From Kordiimonadaceae bacterium (lineage in GTDB: Bacteria; Pseudomonadota; Alphaproteobacteria; Sphingomonadales; Emcibacteraceae), in NCBI GenBank assembly GCA_018699075.1, contig JABIPV010000202.1, forward strand, positions 1 to 14,573: a stretch of DNA of 14,573 nt. The letters are read 5' to 3'. The position numbers were made by a program, and so were the translations under genes. This document shows positions 7,144 through 13,899 of the stretch, one piece after another (within the stretch, counting starts at the first letter, position 1; each line of letters begins with the position of its first letter). Below the pieces are notes generated by a model. It was not told the origin of the DNA and made no database searches. It saw nothing but the letters and a program-made list of their open reading frames with translations.

Positions 7144-8333
7144 TAAATCTTTGCAAGTGCTTGAGCAAAGTCATCAATGATGTCTTCTATGTCCTCAATC
7201 CCTACAGAGCACCTTATCAGTGTTTCGGGAATGCCTAATTTGCGCCTTTGGTCTTCGCTCAATTCTACATGACTTGTGGTACGCGGTGGGCCAACAATGG
7301 TTTCGACACCGCCAAGATGTGCCGCGCGATGGGCAAACCTTATTTCGGGAAGGAATTTGCGTACATCGTCAAAACCGCCTTTTAAGGAAAAGCCAAGCAT
7401 GCCGCTATAGCCTTTCATTTGTGATTTAGCGACCTCATGTCCGGGGTCACTTTCTAGGCCCGGGTAAAAGACGTCATCAACATTTTTATGGTTCATTAAA
7501 AATTCCGCTAGTGCCATGGCATTTTCATTTTGTTTGTCGATGCGAAGTTTTAATGTTTTAAGGCCGCGGAGTAATAAATAAGCTGAATTGGCATCGAGTG
7601 TACCGCCATTAATCTCCCGAAACGCATAAACCTGTTTTACAAGGTCTTCGCGTCCACAAATCACACCGCCCATTGCATCCGAATGGCCGCCAATGAATTT
7701 CGTTGCACTATGGACAACAAGGTCCGCACCAAGTTCAAGAGGGTTCTGGTTTATTGGTGTGGCAAAAGTGTTATCAACCATCACCACTGCATTTTGTGCT
7801 TTTCCAGCGGCGATCAATCTCTTTAAATCAAGGATTTTCATAGTTGGATTTGTGGGTGTTTCCAAATAAAGGACATCGCAGCCTTTTTTAATTTCAGCGA
7901 AAATGGCCTCTATATCATGGGTTTCGCAAAGGCTTACTTCAATGCCAAACCGTGGCAGATGTTCTAAAAATACAATACTTGTGCCGCCATATGTATCTTT
8001 TACGGATACTACACGCTGACCTGGGGAAAGAAGAGTGAATAGTGTGTTGCTGATGGCGGCCATGCCCGTTGCAAAACTTGTGGCCGCTTCAGCGCCCTCT
8101 AGTACTCGCATTTTTTCTTCAAATACTTGAACGGTAGGATTGGTGTTGCGGCTATAAATATGGCCTTCACGCTTACCTGTTGCTACTTCGAACCATTCGT
8201 CTACATCATCATGACTATAAGATACACTATTAACGATAGGCACTTGCGCGCATCCTTCAAAAAAAGGTCGTGTTTCACCTGCCCATACGGCTTTTGTGCT
8301 TTGTTTGATTTTGCCCCAGTCTTGATTTGTCAT
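7143..8333 (-). CDS. PLP-dependent cystathionine gamma-synthase family enzyme
   Basis: A 396-residue fold-type I PLP enzyme of the Cys/Met metabolism family, full length. Visible features are the YSRNTNPT segment (Tyr60, Arg62), which binds the neighbouring subunit's cofactor phosphate, and Tyr115 in DTYGGT, which stacks on PLP. ETPTNPT, VDNTFATP with Asp187, and the cofactor lysine Lys212 in SATKFIGGHSD follow. The reaction could be cystathionine gamma-synthase, gamma- or beta-lyase, methionine gamma-lyase or O-acyl-homoserine sulfhydrylase, and sequence inspection cannot separate these. The start is ATG at 8333 with AAGGA upstream. It ends 11 bases before glpS on the same strand and is probably transcribed with the glycerol-type importer. 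Its promoter would lie in the 79-base divergent region shared with the hydrolase gene. Confidence 0.9.
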   Translation of the reverse strand: MTNQDWGKIKQSTKAVWAGETRPFFEGCAQVPIVNSVSYSHDDVDEWFEVATGKREGHIYSRNTNPTVQVFEEKMRVLEGAEAATSFATGMAAISNTLFTLLSPGQRVVSVKDTYGGTSIVFLEHLPRFGIEVSLCETHDIEAIFAEIKKGCDVLYLETPTNPTMKILDLKRLIAAGKAQNAVVMVDNTFATPINQNPLELGADLVVHSATKFIGGHSDAMGGVICGREDLVKQVYAFREINGGTLDANSAYLLLRGLKTLKLRIDKQNENAMALAEFLMNHKNVDDVFYPGLESDPGHEVAKSQMKGYSGMLGFSLKGGFDDVRKFLPEIRFAHRAAHLGGVETIVGPPRTTSHVELSEDQRRKLGIPETLIRCSVGIEDIEDIIDDFAQALAKI

Positions 8334-8412
8334 TAAGTATGATCCTTATAATTAACTGTTCTCATTGTTTTAATGCTTTTCAGGGGAACATTAAAGTTAT
8401 ATCGTCCTCTTT
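8334..8412. promoter_or_regulatory. Divergent intergenic region with presumed back-to-back promoters
   Basis: This 79-base AT-rich gap separates two divergent genes, so it should hold promoters for both the minus-strand PLP-glp operon and the plus-strand hydrolase operon. I see only weak sigma70-like matches. On the plus strand TGCTTT (8374-8379) and TTATAT (8397-8402) are spaced by 17 bases. On the minus strand a TTATAA-like box (8346-8351) lies before the PLP gene. A small imperfect palindrome, CATTGTTTTAATG (8363-8375), is the only operator-like element. The region's role is inferred from gene orientation. Confidence 0.45.
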
Positions 8413-9096
8413 ATGCACAAAACTGAAATATCACAGGAAACACTGGATGCTGCCACCCGCAGAAGGGGCGGCAGACGTTATGCATTCAGCCATATTGACC
8501 CGACAAAAACGGCGCTGATAGTGATAGATATGCAAAAATACTTTATGGAACCCGGCATGGCGGCAGAAGTTCCTGTTGCACGCGACATTGTTGCTAATAT
8601 AAATAAATTAGCGTCTTCTATACGTGAAACCGGTGGGCAAGTTGCGTGGGTGCTCTCTACCTTTGATGAAAACACCTTTAAGGATTGGTCAGTTATGAAG
8701 GATTTGTTTTCTGCCGAGCGGTGCGATGCTATGGTTGAAAACTTATCCATTGGTGGTCCAGGGCATTTATTATGGCCCGAATTTGAGGTGGAAAATCAAG
8801 ATTGGCATATACATAAAAACCGCTTTAGTGCCTTTATCAACGGCTCTAGTGACTTGGAAAAACGTTTAAAAGAAGCCGAGATAGATACAGTCATCATTAC
8901 AGGCACACTTACGGATGTGTGCTGTGAAAGTTCTGCGCGAGATGCGATGATGTGTAATTTTAAAACCATCATGATTACGGATGCTAATGCCGCCGCCTGT
9001 GACGATGATCATAATAACGCGCTCAACGCAGTAGCGCGATTATTCGCAGATGTACTTTCAAGCGATGAAATGATATCGAGGCTACATGAAAAGTAA
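8413..9096 (+). CDS. Isochorismatase-family cysteine hydrolase
   Basis: A 227-residue cytoplasmic hydrolase of the isochorismatase-like superfamily. The catalytic triad is readable: Asp39 in LIVIDMQ, Lys135 in HIHKNRFSAF, and the nucleophile Cys170 in GTLTDVCCESSARDAM, with a second cysteine beside it. Family members with a Cys triad are usually amidases (N-carbamoylsarcosine amidase, ureidoacrylate amidohydrolase, nicotinamidase). This makes a C-N hydrolase more likely than a true isochorismatase, but the substrate is not identifiable. The N-terminal ~30 residues are rich in Arg (TRRRGGRRY) before the first strand. ATG at 8413 is the first usable start after an in-frame stop at 8392, although no clear Shine-Dalgarno precedes it. 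The gene is first of a plus-strand operon and overlaps the next gene by 11 bases. Confidence 0.9.
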   Translation: MHKTEISQETLDAATRRRGGRRYAFSHIDPTKTALIVIDMQKYFMEPGMAAEVPVARDIVANINKLASSIRETGGQVAWVLSTFDENTFKDWSVMKDLFSAERCDAMVENLSIGGPGHLLWPEFEVENQDWHIHKNRFSAFINGSSDLEKRLKEAEIDTVIITGTLTDVCCESSARDAMMCNFKTIMITDANAAACDDDHNNALNAVARLFADVLSSDEMISRLHEK

Positions 9097-9727
9097 TAGT
9101 CCCATTCGAATAGCTTATAACCCTGACTTCGCGCCTTTTAGTCATGTAGTAAAAGGCACGCCTTCAGGAATTATACTTGAACGCATAATGGATGTTTTTC
9201 AGGCAGCGGATATTGATTATGAATTTTTGCCTACAAAACTAGTAAATTTAACCGCTGATTTGATGGCAGGAAAAATAGATGCACTCGCCGCTCTCGCGAT
9301 CACGCCAGCACGCCTTAAAACCTTATCTTTTACCAAACCTATGATCATTAGTGGAGGTGCTTGGTTTACACTTGCGAATAATGATCCATTAATTGATGGG
9401 GGTATTCCGAAATCAGTTATTACGCCAAAAGTTGGTCCTCTGGTTGGACAGATTAAAAATTTATTTCCTGAAATAGATTTAAAAACCAGTTCGGATTATG
9501 ATGCTGCTCTTAAGGCGGTGGTAGATGGTGAAGTACAAGCCGCCGCGCTCAATTGGCATGTGGGTAGGATGCTAATAACAGATAAATATGCATCGATTTT
9601 TCATCATCCTAAAGCGCCTTTTAATACTATTCCACTTGCAATTGCTACCAAAGCAGGCGACCCTCTTAAAATTATTGAACGATTAAATATCCATATCCCT
9701 GATGATTGGGGTTATGATCCGCTATAA
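9086..9727 (+). CDS. Solute-binding-like protein (SBP_bac_3 family) lacking a signal peptide
   Basis: A 213-residue protein with the two-lobed type 3 solute-binding fold. The N-terminus reads IRIAYNPDFAPFS, followed by GIILERIMDVF, DALAALAITPARLKTLSFTKP, and a late DGEVQAAALN segment. Arg76 fits the arginine that holds the ligand carboxylate in amino acid binding proteins. The usual ligand-amine aspartate near the end of the second lobe appears as Asn156. There is no signal peptide or lipobox, and an in-frame TGA at 9071-9073 rules out a longer N-terminus. The start ATG at 9086 has GAGG five bases upstream and lies inside the hydrolase gene, so translation is coupled. The protein therefore appears cytoplasmic. 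It could be a sensor or partner for the hydrolase, a cyclohexadienyl-dehydratase-like enzyme, or a decayed transporter component. Confidence 0.8.
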   Translation: MKSNSPIRIAYNPDFAPFSHVVKGTPSGIILERIMDVFQAADIDYEFLPTKLVNLTADLMAGKIDALAALAITPARLKTLSFTKPMIISGGAWFTLANNDPLIDGGIPKSVITPKVGPLVGQIKNLFPEIDLKTSSDYDAALKAVVDGEVQAAALNWHVGRMLITDKYASIFHHPKAPFNTIPLAIATKAGDPLKIIERLNIHIPDDWGYDPL

Positions 9728-9755
9728 ATAAATGAAATTTAAAAAAGGGTGACAT

Positions 9756-10982
9756 ATGGCAGAAGAGCAAAAAAAACCGACTAGGCTAGTGGGGATTTCT
9801 ATTATCGCGGGGGCAACTGTTGGTGCGGGGATGTTTGCATTACCTGTGGCGTCATCTGGCATGTGGTTTACGTGGTCTTTGGTTTTGTTGGTTTTTAGTT
9901 GGTTTTGTTTATTCAATTCAGGATTGATGTTGCTTGAAACAAATTTGAATTATCCACGTGGTGCAAGTTTTGATACTTTTGTTAAAGATACACTTGGGGC
10001 AGGATGGAACCATTTTAATGGTCTAACACTCGCCTTTGTTCTATATATATTAACCTACGCTTATATTAGTGGTGGTGGTTCAATCGTTAGCCACACATTG
10101 GATGTTTCTATTGGACTGAGTGTGCCACCGATTATGGCAGGATTAATTTTTGCTATTGGTCTGGCTTTGATTGTTTGGGTGAGCACGGGCTTCGTTGGAA
10201 GGATTAATGCTATTCTTGTCGGGGGAATGCTTATTACATTTATTTTGTCGGTTGGTGATTTAACCACGCGGGTAAAGCTTCCGATACTATTTGATAATGA
10301 TGTGGGTTATGCGCCTTTCTTGTTGGCGGCAATTCCTTATTATCTGGCATCTTTTGGTTTCCACGCGACAATTCCTAGTTTGATGAAATATTACGGTAAA
10401 GATCATCAGCGTATTCGCGATTGTATCCTTTACGGATCGTTTGTTTCACTGGTAATTTATGCGCTTTGGTTGATGGCGACCATGGGAAATATCACTCGCC
10501 CTGATTTTAGACCAATTGTTGATGGCGGTGGAAATATTGGCGATGTGGTCGGTGCTTTAAGTAACGTTGCGAACAGTGATCAACTTTCTGGCCTCTTAAA
10601 TGCCTTTGCGAACTTCGCGGTAATTTCTTCTTTCCTAGGTGTGTCATTAGCACTTTTTGATTATCTGGCAGATAAATTTAAGTTTGATGATAGCCCTATG
10701 GGACGACTTAAAACAGCATTGATTACTTTTATTCCGCCAACAATAGGCGGCGTTTTCTTCCCTGATGGGTTTCATTATGCCATTGGGCTAGTTGGCCTTT
10801 GTGGCATGGTCATGGCGACGATCATTCCTGCACTTTGCGTACGTGCCAGCCGTAAGAAATTTAACAATGATGCATTTAGGGTATGGGGTGGTGACCGGCT
10901 CGTAAACTTTATTTTATGTTACGCGGCTGTTCTGGTTATTTGTTATTTCTTAGCGGCAGCGAAAATTCTACCAGTTTATTAG
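9756..10982 (+). CDS. Aromatic amino acid permease (HAAAP family, Mtr/TyrP-like)
   Basis: A 408-residue inner-membrane secondary transporter with about 11 hydrophobic segments. The family motif GATVGAGMFALP lies at residues 19-30 in the first helix, as in the tryptophan/tyrosine permeases Mtr, TnaB and TyrP. Those use the proton gradient to import aromatic amino acids. Specificity within the family cannot be read from sequence. The start ATG at 9756 has AGGGTGA at good spacing. The gene lies 28 bases after the binding-like protein on the same strand, so it is likely the third gene of the hydrolase operon. It ends with TAG at 10980-10982, which overlaps the TAA of the converging gene, leaving no intergenic terminator. 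Confidence 0.9.
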   Translation: MAEEQKKPTRLVGISIIAGATVGAGMFALPVASSGMWFTWSLVLLVFSWFCLFNSGLMLLETNLNYPRGASFDTFVKDTLGAGWNHFNGLTLAFVLYILTYAYISGGGSIVSHTLDVSIGLSVPPIMAGLIFAIGLALIVWVSTGFVGRINAILVGGMLITFILSVGDLTTRVKLPILFDNDVGYAPFLLAAIPYYLASFGFHATIPSLMKYYGKDHQRIRDCILYGSFVSLVIYALWLMATMGNITRPDFRPIVDGGGNIGDVVGALSNVANSDQLSGLLNAFANFAVISSFLGVSLALFDYLADKFKFDDSPMGRLKTALITFIPPTIGGVFFPDGFHYAIGLVGLCGMVMATIIPALCVRASRKKFNNDAFRVWGGDRLVNFILCYAAVLVICYFLAAAKILPVY

Positions 10983-11386
10983 CGTGAACTATCTTCCACA
11001 ATATCAAATGATATTGTTGCTGAGGTCTGGGGTAGATTTCTTCTGACAATTGCTTTCATTTTAATTATTGCCTGTTCCAGGGCATTTTTTGATTTGAACT
11101 CTATACTCCCGCGGGCAATATAATTTTGGGCTATTGGTGCAGAATTATAAATCTTTATTTCCCGATGCATTTCGGCTTCAAATGCACTTAATATGCGTGC
11201 TGCTTCAAAAGCGGCACTTGTGCCTATCTCAATGGGAAAATTGCGATTTGGAAAATTGTTTTTGCCTTTAACAACCAGTTGCCAATTTGCAATGACAGGT
11301 TTTAACTCAAGAGTTTGACCGCTTGCAGAAACAGTTGTGAATATTAATAATAATATCAGGTAATATATCAAACCGCTTTTAAACAT
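10979..11386 (-). CDS. Small exported protein of unknown function
   Basis: A 135-residue protein with a clear N-terminal signal sequence: a hydrophobic run of leucines and isoleucines at about residues 6-17 and a likely cleavage after SASG near residue 23. There is no lipobox cysteine. The mature part (~112 residues) is hydrophilic, with alternating strands and a helix (AAFEAARILSAFEAEMH), and no cysteines. I do not recognise the family. The start ATG at 11386 has GGAAAG at suitable spacing and lies seven bases after the rhaM stop, so it is probably the last gene of the rhamnose operon. Whether it acts in rhamnose use is unknown. Confidence 0.75.
   Translation of the reverse strand: MFKSGLIYYLILLLIFTTVSASGQTLELKPVIANWQLVVKGKNNFPNRNFPIEIGTSAAFEAARILSAFEAEMHREIKIYNSAPIAQNYIARGSIEFKSKNALEQAIIKMKAIVRRNLPQTSATISFDIVEDSSR
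10998..11017. repeat. Perfect 9-bp inverted repeat near convergent gene ends
   Basis: ACAATATCA and TGATATTGT flank a two-base AA spacer, forming a perfect inverted repeat. As RNA it would fold as an eight-pair stem with a four-base loop. It begins 15 bases after the permease stop and lies inside the 3' end of the converging exported-protein gene. The stem is AT-rich and no T-run follows on the plus strand, so it is a weak terminator at best. It may be chance within coding sequence (it encodes the TISFDIV segment). Confidence 0.3.
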
Positions 11387-11393
11387 ATCTTTC

Positions 11394-11714
11394 CTATTTC
11401 ATATAAAACATGCTTTTAAGGGGCTCTGATACAGGCTGATTACTGGGTTTGGTTTCCATGATATCGGACATATGATCCCACCATTTTTGCATTATTGGAT
11501 GATTTGGTAAATCTTCAATTGTGTTATCGCTTGTCGCGGTATAAGTTCCAAATAAAATGTTGGTTTCATCGTCAAGAAAAATAGAATAATAAGATATCCC
11601 TGCCTTGCGGAGTAGATCTGATAAATCCGGCCAAATTTGATCATGACGGGTTTTATATTCGGCTGTTTTCCCAGGCAACAGTTTCATTTTGAAAGCAACT
11701 ATTTCTTTATCCAT
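11394..11714 (-). CDS. rhaM: L-rhamnose mutarotase
   Basis: A 106-residue cytoplasmic enzyme that interconverts the alpha and beta anomers of L-rhamnose, feeding the isomerase. Length and layout match E. coli RhaM (YiiL). The catalytic Tyr20 and His24 (AEYKTRHDQIWP) correspond to Tyr18 and His22 there. The paired tryptophans Trp78-Trp79 (MQKWWDHM) and the PVSEPLKSMFYMK tail are also family-typical. The start ATG at 11714 has AAGGA upstream and lies nine bases after the regulator's stop codon. It is part of the minus-strand rhamnose operon. Confidence 0.93.
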   Translation of the reverse strand: MDKEIVAFKMKLLPGKTAEYKTRHDQIWPDLSDLLRKAGISYYSIFLDDETNILFGTYTATSDNTIEDLPNHPIMQKWWDHMSDIMETKPSNQPVSEPLKSMFYMK

Positions 11715-11723
11715 AAGCGTTCC

Positions 11724-12563
11724 TTAATTTATGGCTATTTTGATCACTTCAATATCATTTTCTTTCAGCATAGCAAGTGCTTGATCTGAAATTTTATCAT
11801 CCGTAACCACTTTATCAATACGGTCAAGTCCACACACGGACAAACTACCTCTCGTATCAAATTTACTGCTGTCTGCCAGGACAATTACTTGTTCGGCGCG
11901 GTCAATAAGGTCCTGTTCATAATGAACCAACAGCGGGTCGGTTTGTAATACACCTTGTCGTGTAATGGCTTGTGCACCGATAAATATTTTTGTTGCCGCG
12001 AATTTTTTTATAATACTGTCGCCGTAAGGGTTAAGGACAATTTTCTGTTCTTGGAAAACCTCTCCACCTGTGATCATAATGCGTATATCAGGCTTGCCAA
12101 AAAGGGCATTCAATATAGAAATTGAGGTTGTTAGAACAGTGAGCTTTTGCGAATTTACTGCACGAGCAAGTTCTACTGTTGTCGTGCCCCCACTTAATAT
12201 AATCGCTTCGCCTTGGTCTATTAATGTGGCCGCATGTTCACCGATTGCTCTCTTGGCCTTTACATTAGTGATTGAGCTTTCACTATGGTCTGCTTGGCCA
12301 AGTAAACTATGAGTTGCTGAATGTTCATCTTGACTGTTTTTGAGGGCGATGGCACCGCCGCGGACCCTATTAAGCTCGCCAATTTCATCAAGTCTATTAA
12401 GATCACGGCGGATGGTTGCTTGTGATACATTTAACGCATCGGATAACTTTTCGATAGACGTTACGGTATTTGAATTGATCAGTTTTAAAATACGGTTCCA
12501 ACGGTCATGGATGAATAACTTATCTTCATCATCATTACCTTCATTTACTGAAATCCGTGTCAT
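11724..12563 (-). CDS. rhaR: DeoR-family transcriptional regulator of rhamnose operon
   Basis: A 279-residue regulator with an N-terminal DeoR winged helix-turn-helix. The HTH is about residues 36-58, with the SQATIRRDLNRLDEIGEL recognition region followed by RVRGGA. A C-terminal DeoRC sugar-phosphate sensor domain follows (ILSGGTTTVELARA, FIGAQAI, VLADSSKFDTRG). Such proteins are usually repressors released by a phosphorylated sugar intermediate. A DeoR-type RhaR controls the rhamnose genes of Rhizobium leguminosarum, which supports the symbol. The first ~20 residues are an acidic extension (NEGNDDEDK). The gene lies within the operon, 10 bases after rhaI and nine before rhaM, so it is probably autoregulated. 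The operator would be upstream of the operon, outside the window. No clear operator is visible here. Confidence 0.88.
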   Translation of the reverse strand: MTRISVNEGNDDEDKLFIHDRWNRILKLINSNTVTSIEKLSDALNVSQATIRRDLNRLDEIGELNRVRGGAIALKNSQDEHSATHSLLGQADHSESSITNVKAKRAIGEHAATLIDQGEAIILSGGTTTVELARAVNSQKLTVLTTSISILNALFGKPDIRIMITGGEVFQEQKIVLNPYGDSIIKKFAATKIFIGAQAITRQGVLQTDPLLVHYEQDLIDRAEQVIVLADSSKFDTRGSLSVCGLDRIDKVVTDDKISDQALAMLKENDIEVIKIAIN

Positions 12564-12573
12564 TTAATTACCC

Positions 12574-13866
12574 TTATACAATTCCGGAACCTGAGGATTG
12601 AACAGCAGGGCGTTCGCCGGCAATATTTTTTCTGTATTCTGCCGCTCTATAACAGGCAACGGGATCAATGGCACCACCGGAATTAAGTCTTGCCATTTGT
12701 AATATGGGGGTTACATCTGTTTCGAAAGCATCTTTTAATGTCTGGCTTGCCATCAAAGCGTCACACCCATTTTGATAATCTGCAAGGCTTGGGCGATCAA
12801 CCATAAGGGCTTGCGTATAAGAACGTTGCACGGACATTGCTGATGTCATTAAACTTTCGATCGGGTCAGTAACATTATGGGATTGGTCAAGCATGTAATC
12901 AGGTGCAAAACCTTCTGCTCCGCGCATTTCGGCATCAACAAGTTCATTAAATATCAAAAATTGTTGGTATGGATGAATGGAACCTGAATCTAGGTCATCA
13001 TCACCATATTTACTGTCATTAAAATGAAAACCAGCCAGTTTTTTAAATTGAATTAAGCGGGCAACGATCATTTCAATGTTTACATTCGGTGCATGATGGC
13101 CAAGATCAACAAGTGAATAAGCCTTGTCCCCAAGTTCCATCGCACAAAGAACGTTCGTTCCCCAGTCTTGAATTACAGTAGAATAAAAAGCAGGTTCAAA
13201 CATTTTATGTTCAATGAAAACCTTCCAATCATCCGGTAGTTCTGCATAAATTTCGCGCATAGAACCAAGGTAACGTTCCAGTGCCCCGGTGAAATTTTGT
13301 TGTCCAGGAAAATTACTGCCGTCACCAATCCAAACCGTAATTACTTTCGATCCAAGGGTTTTACCCCAGTTAATGCAATCAATGTTGTGCTGAATGGCAA
13401 TGTCCCTAGTTTGCTTATCTGTATGAGTTAAACTGCCATATTTAAATGATTTTGCTTGCCCCGGCTGATCTTGAAATGTGTTTGAATTTACGGACGCAAA
13501 GCTTAAGTTTAAATTATCTGCGTAATCTTTCACTTCTGTCATGTCTTCAACAACATCCCACGGAAAATGCGGCGAAACTTCTGGTGTGACTTTGACCATT
13601 GATTGAATGATTGAGCAATCATCAAGTTTTTCAAATATATTACGTGGTTCAGAAAGTCCGGGGAAGCGTGCAAACCTTGTCCCGCCCGTGCCGACGCCCC
13701 AGCTTGGGACGGCTACGGAAAAAACTTTGGCTTTTTCCATAATGTCATCAATGATGATGCCGCTTCGAAGAAGTTTCTCTCCTAGATTTTCATAATCTCT
13801 ATTCAAGTTATCTATTTGAGCAACATTTGCTTCGTTGATGAATTCATCAGAAATAGGTTGTGACAT
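12574..13866 (-). CDS. rhaI: L-rhamnose isomerase (RhaI, Pseudomonas stutzeri type)
   Basis: A 430-residue TIM-barrel aldose-ketose isomerase converting L-rhamnose to L-rhamnulose. It has the same length as the Pseudomonas stutzeri enzyme and matches its metal ligands in the same numbering: Glu219 (FIEHKMFEP), Asp254 and His257 (VDLGHHAPN), His281 (GFHFNDSKYG), Asp289 and Asp291 (GDDDLDSG), and Asp327 (MLDQSHN). Both metal sites are therefore complete. This is the rhizobial/pseudomonad class, distinct from E. coli RhaA. The start ATG at 13866 has GGAG seven bases upstream. It lies 33 bases after the SDR gene and 10 bases before the regulator gene, in one minus-strand operon. These enzymes can act on other aldoses, but the mutarotase and SDR neighbours point to rhamnose. 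Confidence 0.95.
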   Translation of the reverse strand: MSQPISDEFINEANVAQIDNLNRDYENLGEKLLRSGIIIDDIMEKAKVFSVAVPSWGVGTGGTRFARFPGLSEPRNIFEKLDDCSIIQSMVKVTPEVSPHFPWDVVEDMTEVKDYADNLNLSFASVNSNTFQDQPGQAKSFKYGSLTHTDKQTRDIAIQHNIDCINWGKTLGSKVITVWIGDGSNFPGQQNFTGALERYLGSMREIYAELPDDWKVFIEHKMFEPAFYSTVIQDWGTNVLCAMELGDKAYSLVDLGHHAPNVNIEMIVARLIQFKKLAGFHFNDSKYGDDDLDSGSIHPYQQFLIFNELVDAEMRGAEGFAPDYMLDQSHNVTDPIESLMTSAMSVQRSYTQALMVDRPSLADYQNGCDALMASQTLKDAFETDVTPILQMARLNSGGAIDPVACYRAAEYRKNIAGERPAVQSSGSGIV

Positions 13867-13899
13867 ATTGCAACTCCGTAAGGGCGTTATTTAATTATA

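Noticed and set aside
8363..8375. CATTGTTTTAATG palindrome as a regulator binding site
   Set aside because: The arms are only four bases around a five-base centre and no regulator gene is adjacent, so it is mentioned only as part of the intergenic region.
8413..9096. Calling the hydrolase a true isochorismatase linked to siderophore synthesis
   Set aside because: No siderophore genes are present, and the Cys-based triad with the TLTDVCCES motif fits amidase-type members of the superfamily.
13607..13622. 7-bp perfect inverted repeat ATGATTG-AG-CAATCAT as a possible operator
   Set aside because: It lies about 245 bases inside rhaI coding sequence, with no adjacent promoter, and is easily explained as chance.
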